Positions 37,391-48,995 of a stretch of 64,000 nt of DNA are shown piece by piece. Positions within the stretch are counted from its first letter, which is position 1; every line of letters begins with the position of its first letter. Position numbers and translations under genes: made by a program. Source of the stretch: Phanerochaete sordida (lineage: Eukaryota > Basidiomycota > Agaricomycetes > Polyporales > Phanerochaetaceae); the NCBI GenBank assembly GCA_019973155.2, contig BPQB01000039.1, forward strand, positions 1 through 64,000, read 5' to 3'. Below the pieces are notes generated by a model, which was not told where the DNA came from, did not search any database, and saw only the letters and a program-made list of their open reading frames with translations.

Positions 37391-37869
37391 GAGATTCTGA
37401 GTCGTTGATGACTGACTATCTTTTCCCCATGTTAGCTGGACTTGATTATAGCGAACACCGCCTAAGGCCCTCCGCTATGACACTATGCTCATGAAAGCTT
37501 TGAAGGGATCACTGTATGTAGGGCATATGCGGCCAATTGTAGTTCATGTCATGCAATGTGACCAACGGCTGAGCATGATACCATTACTTTCGCACCGCTC
37601 TCAGGTATGTATTGAGTGCATTTGGGCCTTCCCAACCAAATACAGCACACAAAAAACAGGACATTTGATACAAGAGGGATGCTATTTCCTAGACTTCATG
37701 GCATCCGAGTCTGTTCGCGACCGGGGTGATTTTTGTATGGGGCTCGTCCTCAGCACCACCGTGGGAAGCTTATACGCTAATAGGACTGGTAGGAGACGCG
37801 CGGCCATTCTTCGCAAGCTGCGCGCTTTCATCGACATCGCCCAACTGACCCCTCGTGGCGCACGTTACG
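37391..37869. other. Intergenic between Z1 and WDP9
   Basis: 479 bases without a supported gene; presumably Z1 terminator and WDP9 promoter. Confidence 0.4.
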
Positions 37870-40426
37870 ATGTTCACAATCTACCGCCCCTCAGACTCAG
37901 AGGCAGCACACAAGATCTATCCATCCTGCCTCTCCAGGGTCGGATTTGGCTACGCGCTCTGGCACCCCGAGCCGCACAGCACCGGAGAGCCACAGATCGG
38001 CGACGTCGGCTACGTGCGCGAGGGCGCGTTCGTGAGGCTCTTCAACGTCAACATCTCTGCCTCACAGCATCAGGTCACGAGCTGGACTCCTAAGTTCGAA
38101 ATTACTAGCCCACTCCCGCTGAAGGTCTTCCAAACTGATAAGCGCCATGCGCCTATTGGCCCCGGGCGATTTCCCAGTCGCGGGGTGGAAGAGGTTGAGA
38201 TTCATGGGGAGCTCACTGGGTAAGCAAATGTTCGGTATTCGAAGGTTCATTCCCTCTAATTTGATACAGAGGTGTTCCATCTGGCGGATCCGCCACTCTC
38301 AGCGCGAGCTACGGCTGCAAAGAGATCCACGGCGCGCTGCTCGTTCTCAAGAGCCACGCGTTTGCCGAAAGTCTCTACGACAATCGGGAACTCGAGACCT
38401 ATATCGTGCGCGAGCATGGAAACTGGCACGCATACGCGCGCGACTACGTCGGGCACCGCGTGGAGCCCAAAGATATAGTGCTCGTCAGCGGATGGGTCAA
38501 GGCTCCCGCCGACTGGGCGACAGCCGCGTTCAGCAACTCGAACGTCATGCGCCAGCTCTCCATCGGAGAGCAATTTGCGCAGTTCGTTGGTCTGAGCCTG
38601 TCTAGGTTGCGTACTAGGGCCTACTCTGGGCCGCCGATGGAACGTCGCGGCGCTAGGTACCCGAACACCGCTGGCCCCGGCGAACCCCCGAATCAGTGCA
38701 TCTTCGTCAAACGTTACAAGATCAAGAAACGCGCTGGTATAGTTCGCGTAATTCTGGCTGGATCTGGTCACGACAATCTACGTACCGGAGACAGGGACGA
38801 CAGGGCCGATTCAGGCCCACGCTTGCTAAACGTTGCCACTCCTACCGAGGAAGGCGGGCTGTTCTCGAAGGCTCAGGTAACAGAAATGGACCCACTGGAT
38901 ATTCTTTTGGAATATATCCTGGAAGTGAGTGACTATGATCACGCTGATACGCATGTCATTTGACCATTCAGCACAGGTATCCGAGGCTCAATCTGCTATC
39001 GCGCGAGACGAAGATCTCGAGAGCATACTTGGCGTATGTTCGCTGAAGATATCCGTGTCTAACTCTAACCAGCATTTCAGGGTGACGTTTGCCCGATCGA
39101 TCTCTCCACGTACCTCAGGTGGCGACAGCCACCAGTCTCAGTTGACGACGCGTGTAGGTGGAGAACTCTGCTCATCAGGAATTTATGCTGACGCGCTCGA
39201 GTCTTTCAGATGGTCGAATATCCCTGCAGAATCTGCTGTACCGCGACCACGAAAGGCTGCTTAATCCCCGGATTACCGCTTCAGACCTTGTGAGATGGCC
39301 TCACATTACAATGAAAGGGTCTGCGGACGTGCGATCTGGGACGGTCGAGCTGCCGATGGATGGAAAGAAAGGCAAACTCGAGTTATCCAACTTTGTCTTC
39401 CTACAATTCTCGAACAACGCCGGAAACGCTGGGCCACGGCGCTGCCTCGCCATTTCTTTGGACGGCTCCCTGATGGCCGCGGAGTCCTGGACGTCGCAAC
39501 ACATCGTGATCTGGAGGACATCCGATGGCCTGATGGTCGACTCTCTCCCGCTTCAAGGGCCCACCAGCCGCGTCACTGCTATCTGCTTCTCTCCTGACGC
39601 ACGTCTTGCATTCGGCACGCCGGACAATATCCTCAGCGTATGCGATGTGATTCCTGGCGCTTCGCGCGCTCGGTTTGAAGGCCATAAGTCGCACATTACG
39701 ACAGTTACATTCTCCCCGCGCGACGACCGCCTTGCCTCTTGCTCCTCGGACGGTGAAGTCATTCTTTGGGACCTCTCATCCGGGTCCCCGTCGTACAGAT
39801 TCGTCGGACAGCCGCCAATGTCCCAGCTCGTCTTTGACCCGCAAGGGCTGCAGCTAGCTGCGGTTTTTAGGTCGCAGGTCGTCGTCTTTCGGATCCGGGC
39901 GCAAATTTCGAAGCAGGCTACCATACCGTTCACGGCTACTCAAATACGGGCCACAGCTTCATTTTCCCCCAGCGGCGACCGCATCGCTCTGGCGTATGGA
40001 GCATCTGCCGGCATCTACACCACTTCCACTGCGCCACGAGCGTTGGGAGTAGGCGAGAACGGCAAGACGACGACATTTGCGGTATTCTCGCCGGACGGCA
40101 GGGCAATCGCCAGTATTTCAGGGGAAGGAGGCGCTAAAAGGGCAATGGTGAAAGACACGTCGACAGGAGACGTCAAGCTCAAGATCCCTTGCGTAGGAGA
40201 CGTCGTCGAGTTCTCTCCCGATGGCAGGTTTGTCGCCGTGCCGTACGGGCGAACCATCGTGGTGCACAGCGCGCAGTCTGGAGAGCGGATTGCATTGCTG
40301 AAGGACATGTCGGACCAGGACGTTACAGATCTCAGGTTCCTTTCCGATAGTCGCAGGCTACTCTTCGTAGGGGCTACCGGGCCCATAGGTATAGTCAATG
40401 TCGCGGATACTTTGCGAGTTCGTTGA
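37870..40426 (+). CDS. WDP9: full-length member lacking intron 2
   Basis: Five exons (37870-38219, 38270-38924, 38977-39033, 39081-39153, 39210-40426) give 783 aa. The usual exons 2 and 3 are fused: LFSKAQ runs directly into VTEMDPLDILLEYILE, where every other full-length member has an intron. The N-terminal domain has MFTIYRPSDSEAAHKIYPSC and EPHSTGEPQIGDVGYVREGA. The central domain has KDIVLVSGWVKAPADWATAA, FVGLSLSRLRTRAYSGPPME and QCIFVKRYKIKKRAGIVRV. Linkers are AIARDEDLESILG and CPIDLSTYLRWRQPPV. The propeller ends FLSDSRRLLFVGATGPIGIV...LRVR. Its close tandem relative is WDP10. The ATG at 37870 (MFTIY) was preferred, since all of this group start with MFT. Confidence 0.85.
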
Positions 40427-40685
40427 ATATCTGAATCAGCTTACATGTACGACCTAGGTACCTTTCAGTGAAAGCAGAAATATTATGTCATAGGCAGAAA
40501 TAGCCAACTTCAAGTTGCGTGGCATTCGTTCGAGAGCGATACAACCTTCGTATGTGAAGTGCCTAGTTCTGGAATAGGGGAAGCCGTGGGAGCTATATAC
40601 CCTAACGAGAATAACACGAGGCACGGCCTTAGTTCGGGCTCCCTCCTTTCGTTCACCCAAGTTGACTTTGGCAACGCGCAGCCTG

Positions 40686-43291
40686 ATGTTCACGATATAC
40701 CGTGCCTCAAACTCTGAGGCCGCTCACAAGATCTACCCCTCCTGCCTCTCGAGGCTCGGGCTCGGCTATCCCCTCTGGCACCCGGAGCCGCACGACACGG
40801 GTTCGCCTCAGATTGGAGACGTAGGATATGCGCGTGACGGCGCGTTTGTCAGGCTTTTTAACATCAACACCTCCTTCGAGCACTATCGAGTTACGACCTG
40901 GTCTCCTCAGTTCGACGTTAGAGAGGAGCTCCCGTCGAAGCTCTTCTACTCTGACAAACGCCACTCACCGATTGGCCCTGGGCGATTTCCCAGCCGAGGG
41001 GTGGAGGAGATCGAAGTGCGTGGAGACCTCGCCGGGTAAGCATACCCAACGCTAGCCCTACGCGTTGCTGATTCTTCGTAGGGGCGCTGCTGGAAGCTCC
41101 GTGGCTCTCAGTGCGAGCTACGGCTGCAGAGAGGTTCACGGCGCGCTGCTGGTGCTCAAGAGTCACGCGTCCGCCGAAAGCCTCTATGATAACCGCGATC
41201 TCGAAGCATACATGATCCGCGAGCACGAGAACTGGCACGCGTATGCGCAAGGCGACGTCGGGCACCGCGTCGAGCCCGGGGAGATCGTGCTCGTCTGCGG
41301 GTGGGTCAAAGCGCCAGCAGACTGGGCGACCGCAGCGTTCAGCAACTCAAGCTCGACGCGTGGGATGTCCATCGGAGGGCAGATCGCACAATTCTTTGGT
41401 CTCAGCCTGTCTGGGCTGCGGCGCCGGTCTTACTCGGGTCCACCAATGGAGCGATGCGGCACCAAGTACCCGGATACCGCTGACACCAACGATCCCAAAA
41501 ACCAGTGCATCTTTGTCAAACGCTACAAGATCAAGAAGCGAGCGGGGTTAGTTCGCGTTATTCTTGCTGGCGCCGGATATGATGACCCTCGTATCGGTGG
41601 CGACGATGACAAAAAAGGTCCAGATCTTCGTGCCCTAGCACCAGCGACGTCCGAGCGAGCGAACGAGCTACTCTTCGAGTCACAGGTCGTTTCATTACCA
41701 GTTAGCTGAGCTGATATGCTGACACACGACTAGCAGCGCCCATTTGATCCCTTGGACGTCCTCTTGGAGTATATTCTTGAGGTCCGTCCCCGTCCATGCT
41801 GATATTAGCATGCAAATTGACTGACGCTGTGGATAGGTATCTAAAGCGCAGGTTGCGCTCGCGCGAGATGAAGATCTTGAGGAGATGTTCGGGGTACGTG
41901 ATAACGATCCATGTCCGCTTTGCGCTGACCACGATCCAGGGCGAGGTCTGCCCAATTGATCTTCCGACGTACCTGAGGAAGCGGCAGCCTCCAGTCGTAG
42001 TCGAAGGTGTCGGTTCGTGAAGGTCATCATCATCCCAAATAGCACTATATTGATCAGCTCATATTTAACAGTCGGTCGAGTCTCTATCAATGAGCTCCTG
42101 GCCCGCGAGCGGAACAAGCTACATCGTCGCCGTATCACTGCTCCAGACCTTGTACGGTGGCCCAATATTACTGCCCGCGGCGCGGCAAACATCTCTTCCG
42201 GGAGTGTTGACCTACTAAGGGGTCATAAGCGGGACGAGCCTACGCTGTCGAGTACCCCCTTCCTTCAAGTCGGGAGCGGCGCCGGCAAGCTGCGAGCGCC
42301 GAATTCTTTCGCCTTGTCTCCCGATGGTTCGCTCCTGGCAGTCTCTTGGGAATCCCCACGCATTACGCTCTGGCGTACCTCGGACGGCCTCCGACTCAAC
42401 GTTCTCGCAGATTTGGAACACCGACACGAGGTCAACGTGATCGCGTTCTCTAGCGACGGCAAGTGCCTCGCTTCTGGTACTTTTGGTCGTACGGTCGTCC
42501 TCTGGGACGCTGTTCACGCCGCTTCGCTCGCATGCCTCCGCGGACATAACACAATGATCGTCCGATTGGCATTTTCGCCTCGCGGACGCCACCTCGCCTC
42601 TGGCTCCATGGACGGGATGGTCTTCGTCTGGGACCTTTCCACCGGGCGACCGTCGTACCGATATGTTGCCTCGGATGGATCGGGAGTGCGTCAACTCGTC
42701 TTCAACTACTCAGGGTCCCTCCTGGCCGCTGTATTCCGATCCAAGGTTATTCTCTTCAATATCGACACACACATCTCAGAGCGCGCGGAGATACCATTCG
42801 ACGCCACCCGGGAAGACGCCACAGTCGCATTTTCTCCTGACGGCAGCCACATTGCGGTAGCATCCAGAGTATCTGCAGGGGTGTACGCTACGGACAACGC
42901 GCAGAGGAAGATAGAAATCGGCGGAAAGAACGATGGAGCCGCGTTTGCGACTTACTCAGCGGACGGAAAGACCATCGCCAGCATCTCGAGCGGTTGCGCG
43001 ATGATGCAGGACGCGGTAACGGGTGGGATCATCCTCAAACTGCCTATTTCTGGCGCCGCAAGTACCCTTGCGCTCTCCTCAGATGGCAAATTCCTCGTCA
43101 CACCGTTTGCGCAGCGGGACGTGATGGTGTGGGATGCACGTACCGGAGATCGCATGGCGCTGTTGCAGAACGTGTCGGAGCTGCCTATCACGGACCTCAG
43201 GTTTCTCCCTGACAGTCGCAGGATACTGTTTGCGGGAGATACTGGACCCATCGGTACAGTCAATATTGCAGATATCTCACGAGTTCGCTGA
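40686..43291 (+). CDS. WDP10: full-length GDVG-WD40 family protein
   Basis: Six exons (40686-41035, 41082-41685, 41734-41781, 41837-41893, 41940-42012, 42072-43291) give 783 aa. The exon 3 acceptor is a tandem TAGCAG, so an isoform one residue shorter is possible. The N-terminal domain has EPHDTGSPQIGDVGYARDGA and the central domain GEIVLVCGWVKAPADWATAA, with FFGLSLSGLRRRSYSGPPME and QCIFVKRYKIKKRAGLVRV. Linkers are FDPLDVLLEYILE, VALARDEDLEEMFG and CPIDLPTYLRKRQPPVVV. The propeller opens VGRVSINELLARERNKL and includes VNVIAFSSDGKCLASGTF and MIVRLAFSPRGRHLASGSMD, then FLPDSRRILFAGDTGPIGTV. Only 259 bases separate it from WDP9, leaving little room for an independent promoter. Confidence 0.85.
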
Positions 43292-43930
43292 AACACACCT
43301 TTCCTACACGATAGTATGCACCATATGTATCTTGCAGATCGATGCGAACTTACTATACAACAATTAGCATACATCGTGCGAGTACGAACGTGTGTTAAGC
43401 TGCGCACACCCCACCCGCTTAGAACCTCGCCGCTCACAGGCAGAAAATCATGTAGCCGGGCTTGCAGGAAGGTGCTGTCCACGTTGCTCTCCCATTGCTT
43501 TACGCTTCATAGCATCCATGCTGCAGTGGTCATTTCGAGGCCCGAACATAGACATCCGCGCGAGGGCCCGGAGCAGATGCCACCGGCGCTGGCGTTCACA
43601 ACCGGGATCGTCGACCGCGGCGAGCGAAAGCCCGACATTTGTTGATCCGCGGCGCGCCGTGTGCTGAAACGCAACTTCGCGGCTGCACTGGAACACAAGC
43701 TCGGACCTGTAGGGTCACAGATGGATTACGGCCTGCCTGCATTGCCGCACGCTTCGGTGGCCTCTCCCGCACGGCGCCTAGGACTCTGCTGGTCGATTGC
43801 CTGGCAATGGACAAGTGAGCGCGCGGGGCCTGTGGAGGCCGACGCACTGCTTGGAGCGCGCTGCGCGATAGATAGCCTCCCGGAGGAGTGTCGCTAACAA
43901 GCCCGCAAGGCTGTCGTGCTTACAGATCTT
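43292..43930. other. Intergenic between WDP10 and Z2
   Basis: About 640 bases with no supported gene. Confidence 0.4.
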
Positions 43931-43936
43931 TATAAG
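43931..43936 (+). promoter_or_regulatory. TATA box of C2H2 gene Z2
   Basis: TATAAG 36 bases before the Z2 ATG, embedded in a sequence shared with the Z1 promoter. Confidence 0.6.
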
Positions 43937-43971
43937 ACGCCTCTGGATGGCTGAAGAAAGTAGTGACGGCC

Positions 43972-44662
43972 ATGGAGGTAGTTTTGCCCAGCATCCGCAA
44001 CCTCTTTCCAGGCAGGTACATTTATGCCTGTTCTTCGGTGCTCGCTATAACAATGATGGCCGTATAGACCTCTTCCCAGCGGCGCGTGCGCAGGACACGC
44101 CGGCGCTCCCCACCCGTACATCAACCCCGCCAGCGCACGTCGAAGACGCGAGTGACCCGCACTCCACGCAAAACCGTCAGGCTGCGCCGCTACCATTGAA
44201 CGGGAAGGGGAGACGATATACGTGCGCGGTGTGCCCTAAAGCGTTCGCACGGCCCAGCAGCCTCGCGGTGCACATGCGCGTGCATACCGGTGCCAAGCGT
44301 ATGTCCGCGCGTACTGTGTGCCCGCTAGACATCCTGCTGAGAGACGACGCGCAGCATACGAGTGTCCGCACCAAGCGTGTGGGCGGAGCTACCAGACCAA
44401 GTCAAACCTGGTGCGCCATGGTCGTGCAAAGCATGGCGAGTTTGTAGCGATGGGCTCCGCAGGAGCTGGGCCGTCTACGGCTTCCTTTACAACACACATG
44501 CAAGCTGGGCCGTCTCAGGCAAATCTCGTGAAGAAGCTCAGTTATCGGGCGCGGCGTGCAGCTGTGGTGGCTGTACCCGCGCACGAGCTTCAAGATGCGC
44601 AGAGGTTCGACTCGCAAGTCGAACGCGCAGCGAGGCTAACGAACGGACGAGTAAGTCCGTAG
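43972..44662 (+). CDS. Z2: C2H2 zinc-finger protein, paralog of Z1
   Basis: Three exons (43972-44011, 44068-44298, 44355-44662) give 192 aa. It starts MEVVLPSIRNLFPDLFP, aligned with Z1. Fingers are YTCAVCPKAFARPSSLAVHM...H and, after HTGAKPY, CPHQACGRSYQTKSNLVRHG...H, with all metal ligands present. A Pro/Ala/Thr-rich segment before finger one and an 80-residue tail after finger two (AGPSTASFTTHMQAGPSQ and on) are absent from Z1. To keep the phase seen in Z1, intron 1 must start with GC (CCAG|GCAGGT): a GC-AG intron. Without it, an unspliced frame from an ATG at 43947 also reaches the finger and gives another N-terminus. The intron that separates the fingers is at the same codon as in Z1. 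Confidence 0.72.
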
Positions 44663-45894
44663 CTCAGAGGTACACAAGTCTCTAAGTGTTAAATTTCCTG
44701 GACTATTTCGAGCTCGGACTCACTGCGCCTGCGCGCTCTTTGTTTGTTTGTGTTGATTCCGACCGTATTTACCGAGACGAGATGTAACTACGGCCCGCGT
44801 AGCTACCGAGACCCACTGTAGAGTATATAGGGACTCGGGAATCGATAGCAAACGCCAGCGCGTTTGCACCTCATCTACGGAGTCTTGAGACCGCGCGACC
44901 ACGAATTCTGACACTAAGCGTGCTACGAGTCCGTGGGGGTGCTTATATACTGTAGACGAGTCCGAAATGGGACTTAATGTCCGATGGTCAATGTCCGGTG
45001 AGCGTGAGCAAAGGAAATGCGAGCACAGGATAAAGAAAACAGTGTCCATGCGGCCCGAGACATCGCGTCGGGCCGCGCATTGCATAGGATTGCGCGGGAT
45101 CGCGCGGCGGAGGGCGCGAGCTGCGCCTCCGCTTTCTGAGACCTTCGGGCGGCGAGGCGCTGCGCGCTGTGCGCGCCGTGGAATTTCGACACATATATGC
45201 ATATCCTGTCGGGCCTGCCTGCGCATCTGACCACGAAGCTCGAGAACAATAAATCTTCTCGCTGAGGCAGCTCGATCGGGCCTTCTTCGCGCTTTGGTGT
45301 GAAGTTGGGTGGTGCGATGCGTTGTAAATTGGTGAGCGGGATTGCGATGACCAAGATATGCCGCTGCTCATTTGCGACTAACATGCGATCCGCTGCGTGT
45401 CGGTCTGTACAAACTGCGACACGGATAGCACAACCCATGCTGCCGCCCCGGCCCACACTCATTGCCGATGCCGCTTGCGCTGGCGGCCAGCAGAACTGCA
45501 CCTCCGCACGGGCCGGCACATACCCGGCGCGTGCGCCGTCGCGCAGGTGCCTCAGCGCCGCCGACATCGCGCTCGCGGTCCTGTATAGATTCCAGCGAAG
45601 GCCCACGCTGTGTAGACGCGGTGTTTGAAACGACCTCTCCGCAGATAGCGAGCCGCTCCGCAGCAGCATCGGACAACAATGCGCGTTTTGGCTTAGGCAC
45701 GCAGCTCTGGGGAGGCCATGTCCGATAGACGGTCCGAGGACTGCATAGGTAAGCATAGAGCTTGTGTTCATGCTAGCTCTAGCGCTCATTGAGTGTAGCA
45801 GCGAGGCAATCCAGGGCGCTCCATTTGTGTAGAGGACCACACGCAAGTGCGAAGCTGTGAAGCAAGACGTGATTATTCAGCGTAAATGCTCCGG
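44663..45894. other. Intergenic, 1.2 kb
   Basis: A 290-codon open frame on the minus strand (44974-45846) is the longest here, but it is Ala/Arg/Ser-rich, has no motif and overlaps equally long frames on the other strand, as expected of GC-rich non-coding DNA. Confidence 0.45.
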
Positions 45895-46060
45895 GCGCGT
45901 ATGCGCGACAACATCGCGCTCAGACTGCAATCTGAAGACATCGGCCTCGTAGGCAGATGATTCCAGCCCGCACCGACTGGCCCACAACGTTTTGGTGTTA
46001 GGAGCGGATCGAGCAATTCTTCGGGCTCAGCGTCGTCAATATGGCGGATGCCAGGTTGTA
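45895..46060 (+). pseudogene. Relic of a family central domain
   Basis: DNA here aligns with exon 2 of WDP10, but with small indels and stops. The frame pieces read AYARDNIALRLQSEDIGLVG (compare AYAQGDVGHRVEPGEIVLVC), then text matching WIKAPADWATAAF in broken frames, then IEQFFGLSV (compare IAQFFGLSLS). No exon 1, linker or propeller remnants were found next to it. It is a decayed copy lying just upstream of WDP11. Confidence 0.6.
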
Positions 46061-46311
46061 TCCACTTACGCCAGCGGTGCTAGTCCAGATGCTACGCTGA
46101 TATGACGCTGGATGCCCTGCCGTGGGAGCGAACAATTTGTCTGAAAATATTGGAATCGCTGTGCGCTCGTAGGAAGTCCTGGGCGCCGCATAAGCTTGAG
46201 ACCTCGCAGAATTTACCCTCATGACGCGCTATCTGACGCTCATCACGCGAGGTACTCGAAGCGCCCGGAGGAGGTCTTGTCTCTCCTCCACGACGAGGAT
46301 CTCAGGATCAG

Positions 46312-48951
46312 ATGTTCACGCTCTTCCGCGCCCTAGACTCCGAAGCTGCGTACCACATCTATCCGTCTTGCCTGTCTGGGCGCGGGTACGGCTACCCTCT
46401 GTGGCGCCCAGAGCCGCACGACACAGGCGAGCCGCAGATCGGGGATGTCGGCTACGTGCGCGAGGGCGCGTTCGTCAGGCTGTTCAACATCAACATCTCG
46501 GCCGCCGCATATCAGGTGGAGGGATGGCACCCGCAGTTTAAGATCGAGGAACCGCCCTCATTGGGCGTGTTTCGCGTTGCCCAGTACACTGCGTCGCTGA
46601 TGGCAGGGTCGCTGAAGAGCCGCGGCGTGGAGGAGGTTGAAATCAGCGGAAAGCTCACGGGGTAAACATTCTAGTTTGTGCCATGGAACTGTTGCTTACT
46701 ACAAGTAGCGGCCCTGGTTCTGGCGCTTCCGCTGGCCTGAGCGGAGGCTATAGCTGCCGGGAAGTCCACGGCGCGCTGCTCGTTCTCAAGAGCCACGCCG
46801 ACGCCGAGAGCCTGTACGACAATCGGGAGCTCGAAGACTACATCATTCGCGAGCACCATAAGTGGCACGCGTACGCAATCGACGACGTGGGTCACCGCGT
46901 CAAGCCGGAGGACATCGTGCTCGTCAGCGGGTGGATCAAGGCTCCGGCTGACTGGGCGACGGCCGCGTTCAGCAACACGAGCTCAACGGAAAGTCTTTCA
47001 GTCACAAGCCAGATTGGACAGTTCTTCGGCTTCGGCCTGTCGGGCAAGCACCACAAGGCGTATTCTGGACCGCGCATGGAACGTCGTGGTGTTATGTATC
47101 CCAAGGTTGCGGACAGGAATGCCCCGCGAGACCAATGCCTCTTCGTGAAGCGCTACAAGATCAAGAGGAGGGCACGAGTTGTCCGCGTCCTGCAGGCCGG
47201 TGCGGGATATGATAGCCCGCCGTCCGGCCGTGGCGATGACGGTTCCCAGTCCAGCCCCGTCCGCTCAGCGAACTCTGATACAGAGGATTTACGCAAGCTG
47301 TTTGGCGAGTGGGAGGTTCGTGTCTTCCATTTTCCGGCGTCTTTGGGGTCTTACAGCTGCATTTCACCTCCAGGATGCCGCTCTTGAGCCCTTAGACATT
47401 CTTCTCGACTATATCCTTGAAGTTGCGGTTCATTATGTTGGCGTTCGTGCACTCTTCTAACACTAGATTCGCAGATATCCGGCGCCGAATACGCGCTGGC
47501 ACGAGACGAAGATGTAGAGGGCATGCTAGGAGTATGTTGACACCAAGCAAATGCAGACGGACGTACTGATCACACTCCCAGGGGGATGCGCCCACAGATT
47601 TTTCGACGTATTTGCGCAGGAAGCAGCCAGCTGTGTTGGTTGAGGACAATTGTAAGTACCCGGGTCCTCTCGAGTGAACGTGCGGAGACTTGATAAATGA
47701 TACGCAGGTGGAAGGATCTCGAACGTGGATCTGTTGCTCCGGACACAAGCAAAGCTGGAGCGACCTCGTATCACCTCGCTCGACCTTGTGCGATGGCCGG
47801 CAATTACGGTTGAGGGACGTGCAGGCGTACGATCTGCAAGAGTACAGCTTCCACGTCTCGACAAGGGAAAGAACCGGGGACTCCAGAGATATGCCTTCTT
47901 GGAGTTCAAAGAGCCCGGCGCCCTCACCGTCAAGGCACCTTACTCCTACGCGCTTTCGTCAGACGGTGCGCTAGTCGCTGCAGCGTGCAGCAGGCCCGAT
48001 ATCACCATATGGCGTACCTGCGATGGCCTGCGATTACACACGCTCAGCAACGTTCACGCCGACGGAATCACAGCCATTGCCTTCTCCACGGATCGTAGAC
48101 GCATCGCGTCAGGATCGCGCGACGAAACCATCGCAATCTGGGACGTCATCTACGGTGTCGCTCTCCTGCGCTTTCCAAGCCGCGGCCCGTTTCCCTCACA
48201 CCTGGCATTCTCACCCGATGGCCATGTTCTCCTCTCCGGCGCCAACGATGGGGCCGCGATATTCTGGGACCCAAGCTCTGGCGATGCCCTCGCCACTTTT
48301 GCGCTGGGCACGGCAGTCCGGGGTATACTCTTCCACAAGCTGGGCGCACACGCGGCCATCGCCGTCACGAACCGCGTCTTGCTCTTCGCGATGGAGCCGC
48401 AAATCACCCAGCGGGCTGCGATCGCGTCCACGGCCACGCCGGCGGTGCTCACTGTGGATTTCTCACCGAGCGGCGAACGCGTGCTCGTCTGTGCGCTGGG
48501 CCAGTTCGCGCGCATTTACTCCACGGCGAACGGCAGAGAGGTGCTGCGCCTCGACCAGCGCGGACGGTACGCTGTCGCTGCCGCGTTCGCGCCGGACGGT
48601 GCGACCGTCGCGAGCATCGTGGCGGGAAAGGACCGGCAACGCGACGCCCGTTTTGTTGTGCAGGACGCGCTACGCGGCACGGAGCTTCTCGCCGTCGACG
48701 ATTATTCAGGCACACGCATACTGGCAATATCGCCGGACGGTGCCCTGATAGTGCACCCCGATGGATCTGGAGATCTCATGGTGCGCAATGCGAGATCGGG
48801 AGAGCGGATTGCAACCATGGAGGGTATGGCAGAGGGGGTGGTAACGCAGATCAAGTTCCTATCGGACAGTCGCAGGATTCTATTTGCAGGTTCTACAGGG
48901 CCAATTGGCGTTACAAATGTCGCCGACATACTTCGTGTTCGATTGCAGTAG
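46312..48951 (+). CDS. WDP11: full-length GDVG-WD40 family protein
   Basis: Six exons (46312-46661, 46709-47315, 47374-47421, 47475-47531, 47582-47651, 47708-48951) give 791 aa. The N-terminal domain has MFTLFRALDSEAAYHIYPSC and EPHDTGEPQIGDVGYVREGA; the central domain EDIVLVSGWIKAPADWATAA, IGQFFGFGLSGKHHKAYSGP and QCLFVKRYKIKRRARVVRV. Linkers are LEPLDILLDYILE, YALARDEDVEGMLG and PTDFSTYLRRKQPAVLV-like. The propeller starts GRISNVDLLLRTQAKLERP and ends FLSDSRRILFAGSTGPIGVT, then RVRLQ. WDP15 is a near duplicate: both have a 70-base exon 5 (others 73) and the extra LQ at the C-terminus. The exon 2 acceptor is an AAGTAG pair, three bases apart. Its stop is 44 bases from the stop of WDP12. Confidence 0.86.
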
Positions 48952-48995
48952 GTCGTGGCCTTACACTTGAGAAGTACAAGTTTGTATTATCTCGC

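Noticed and set aside
44640..44720. tRNA-like GTAGCTCAGAGGT
   Set aside because: It matches an A box, but no B box or cloverleaf follows, and it overlaps the end of the Z2 coding region.
44974..45846. 290-codon minus-strand ORF as a gene
   Set aside because: Low-complexity Ala/Arg/Ser composition, no motif, no paralog in the window, and overlapping long frames on the opposite strand.
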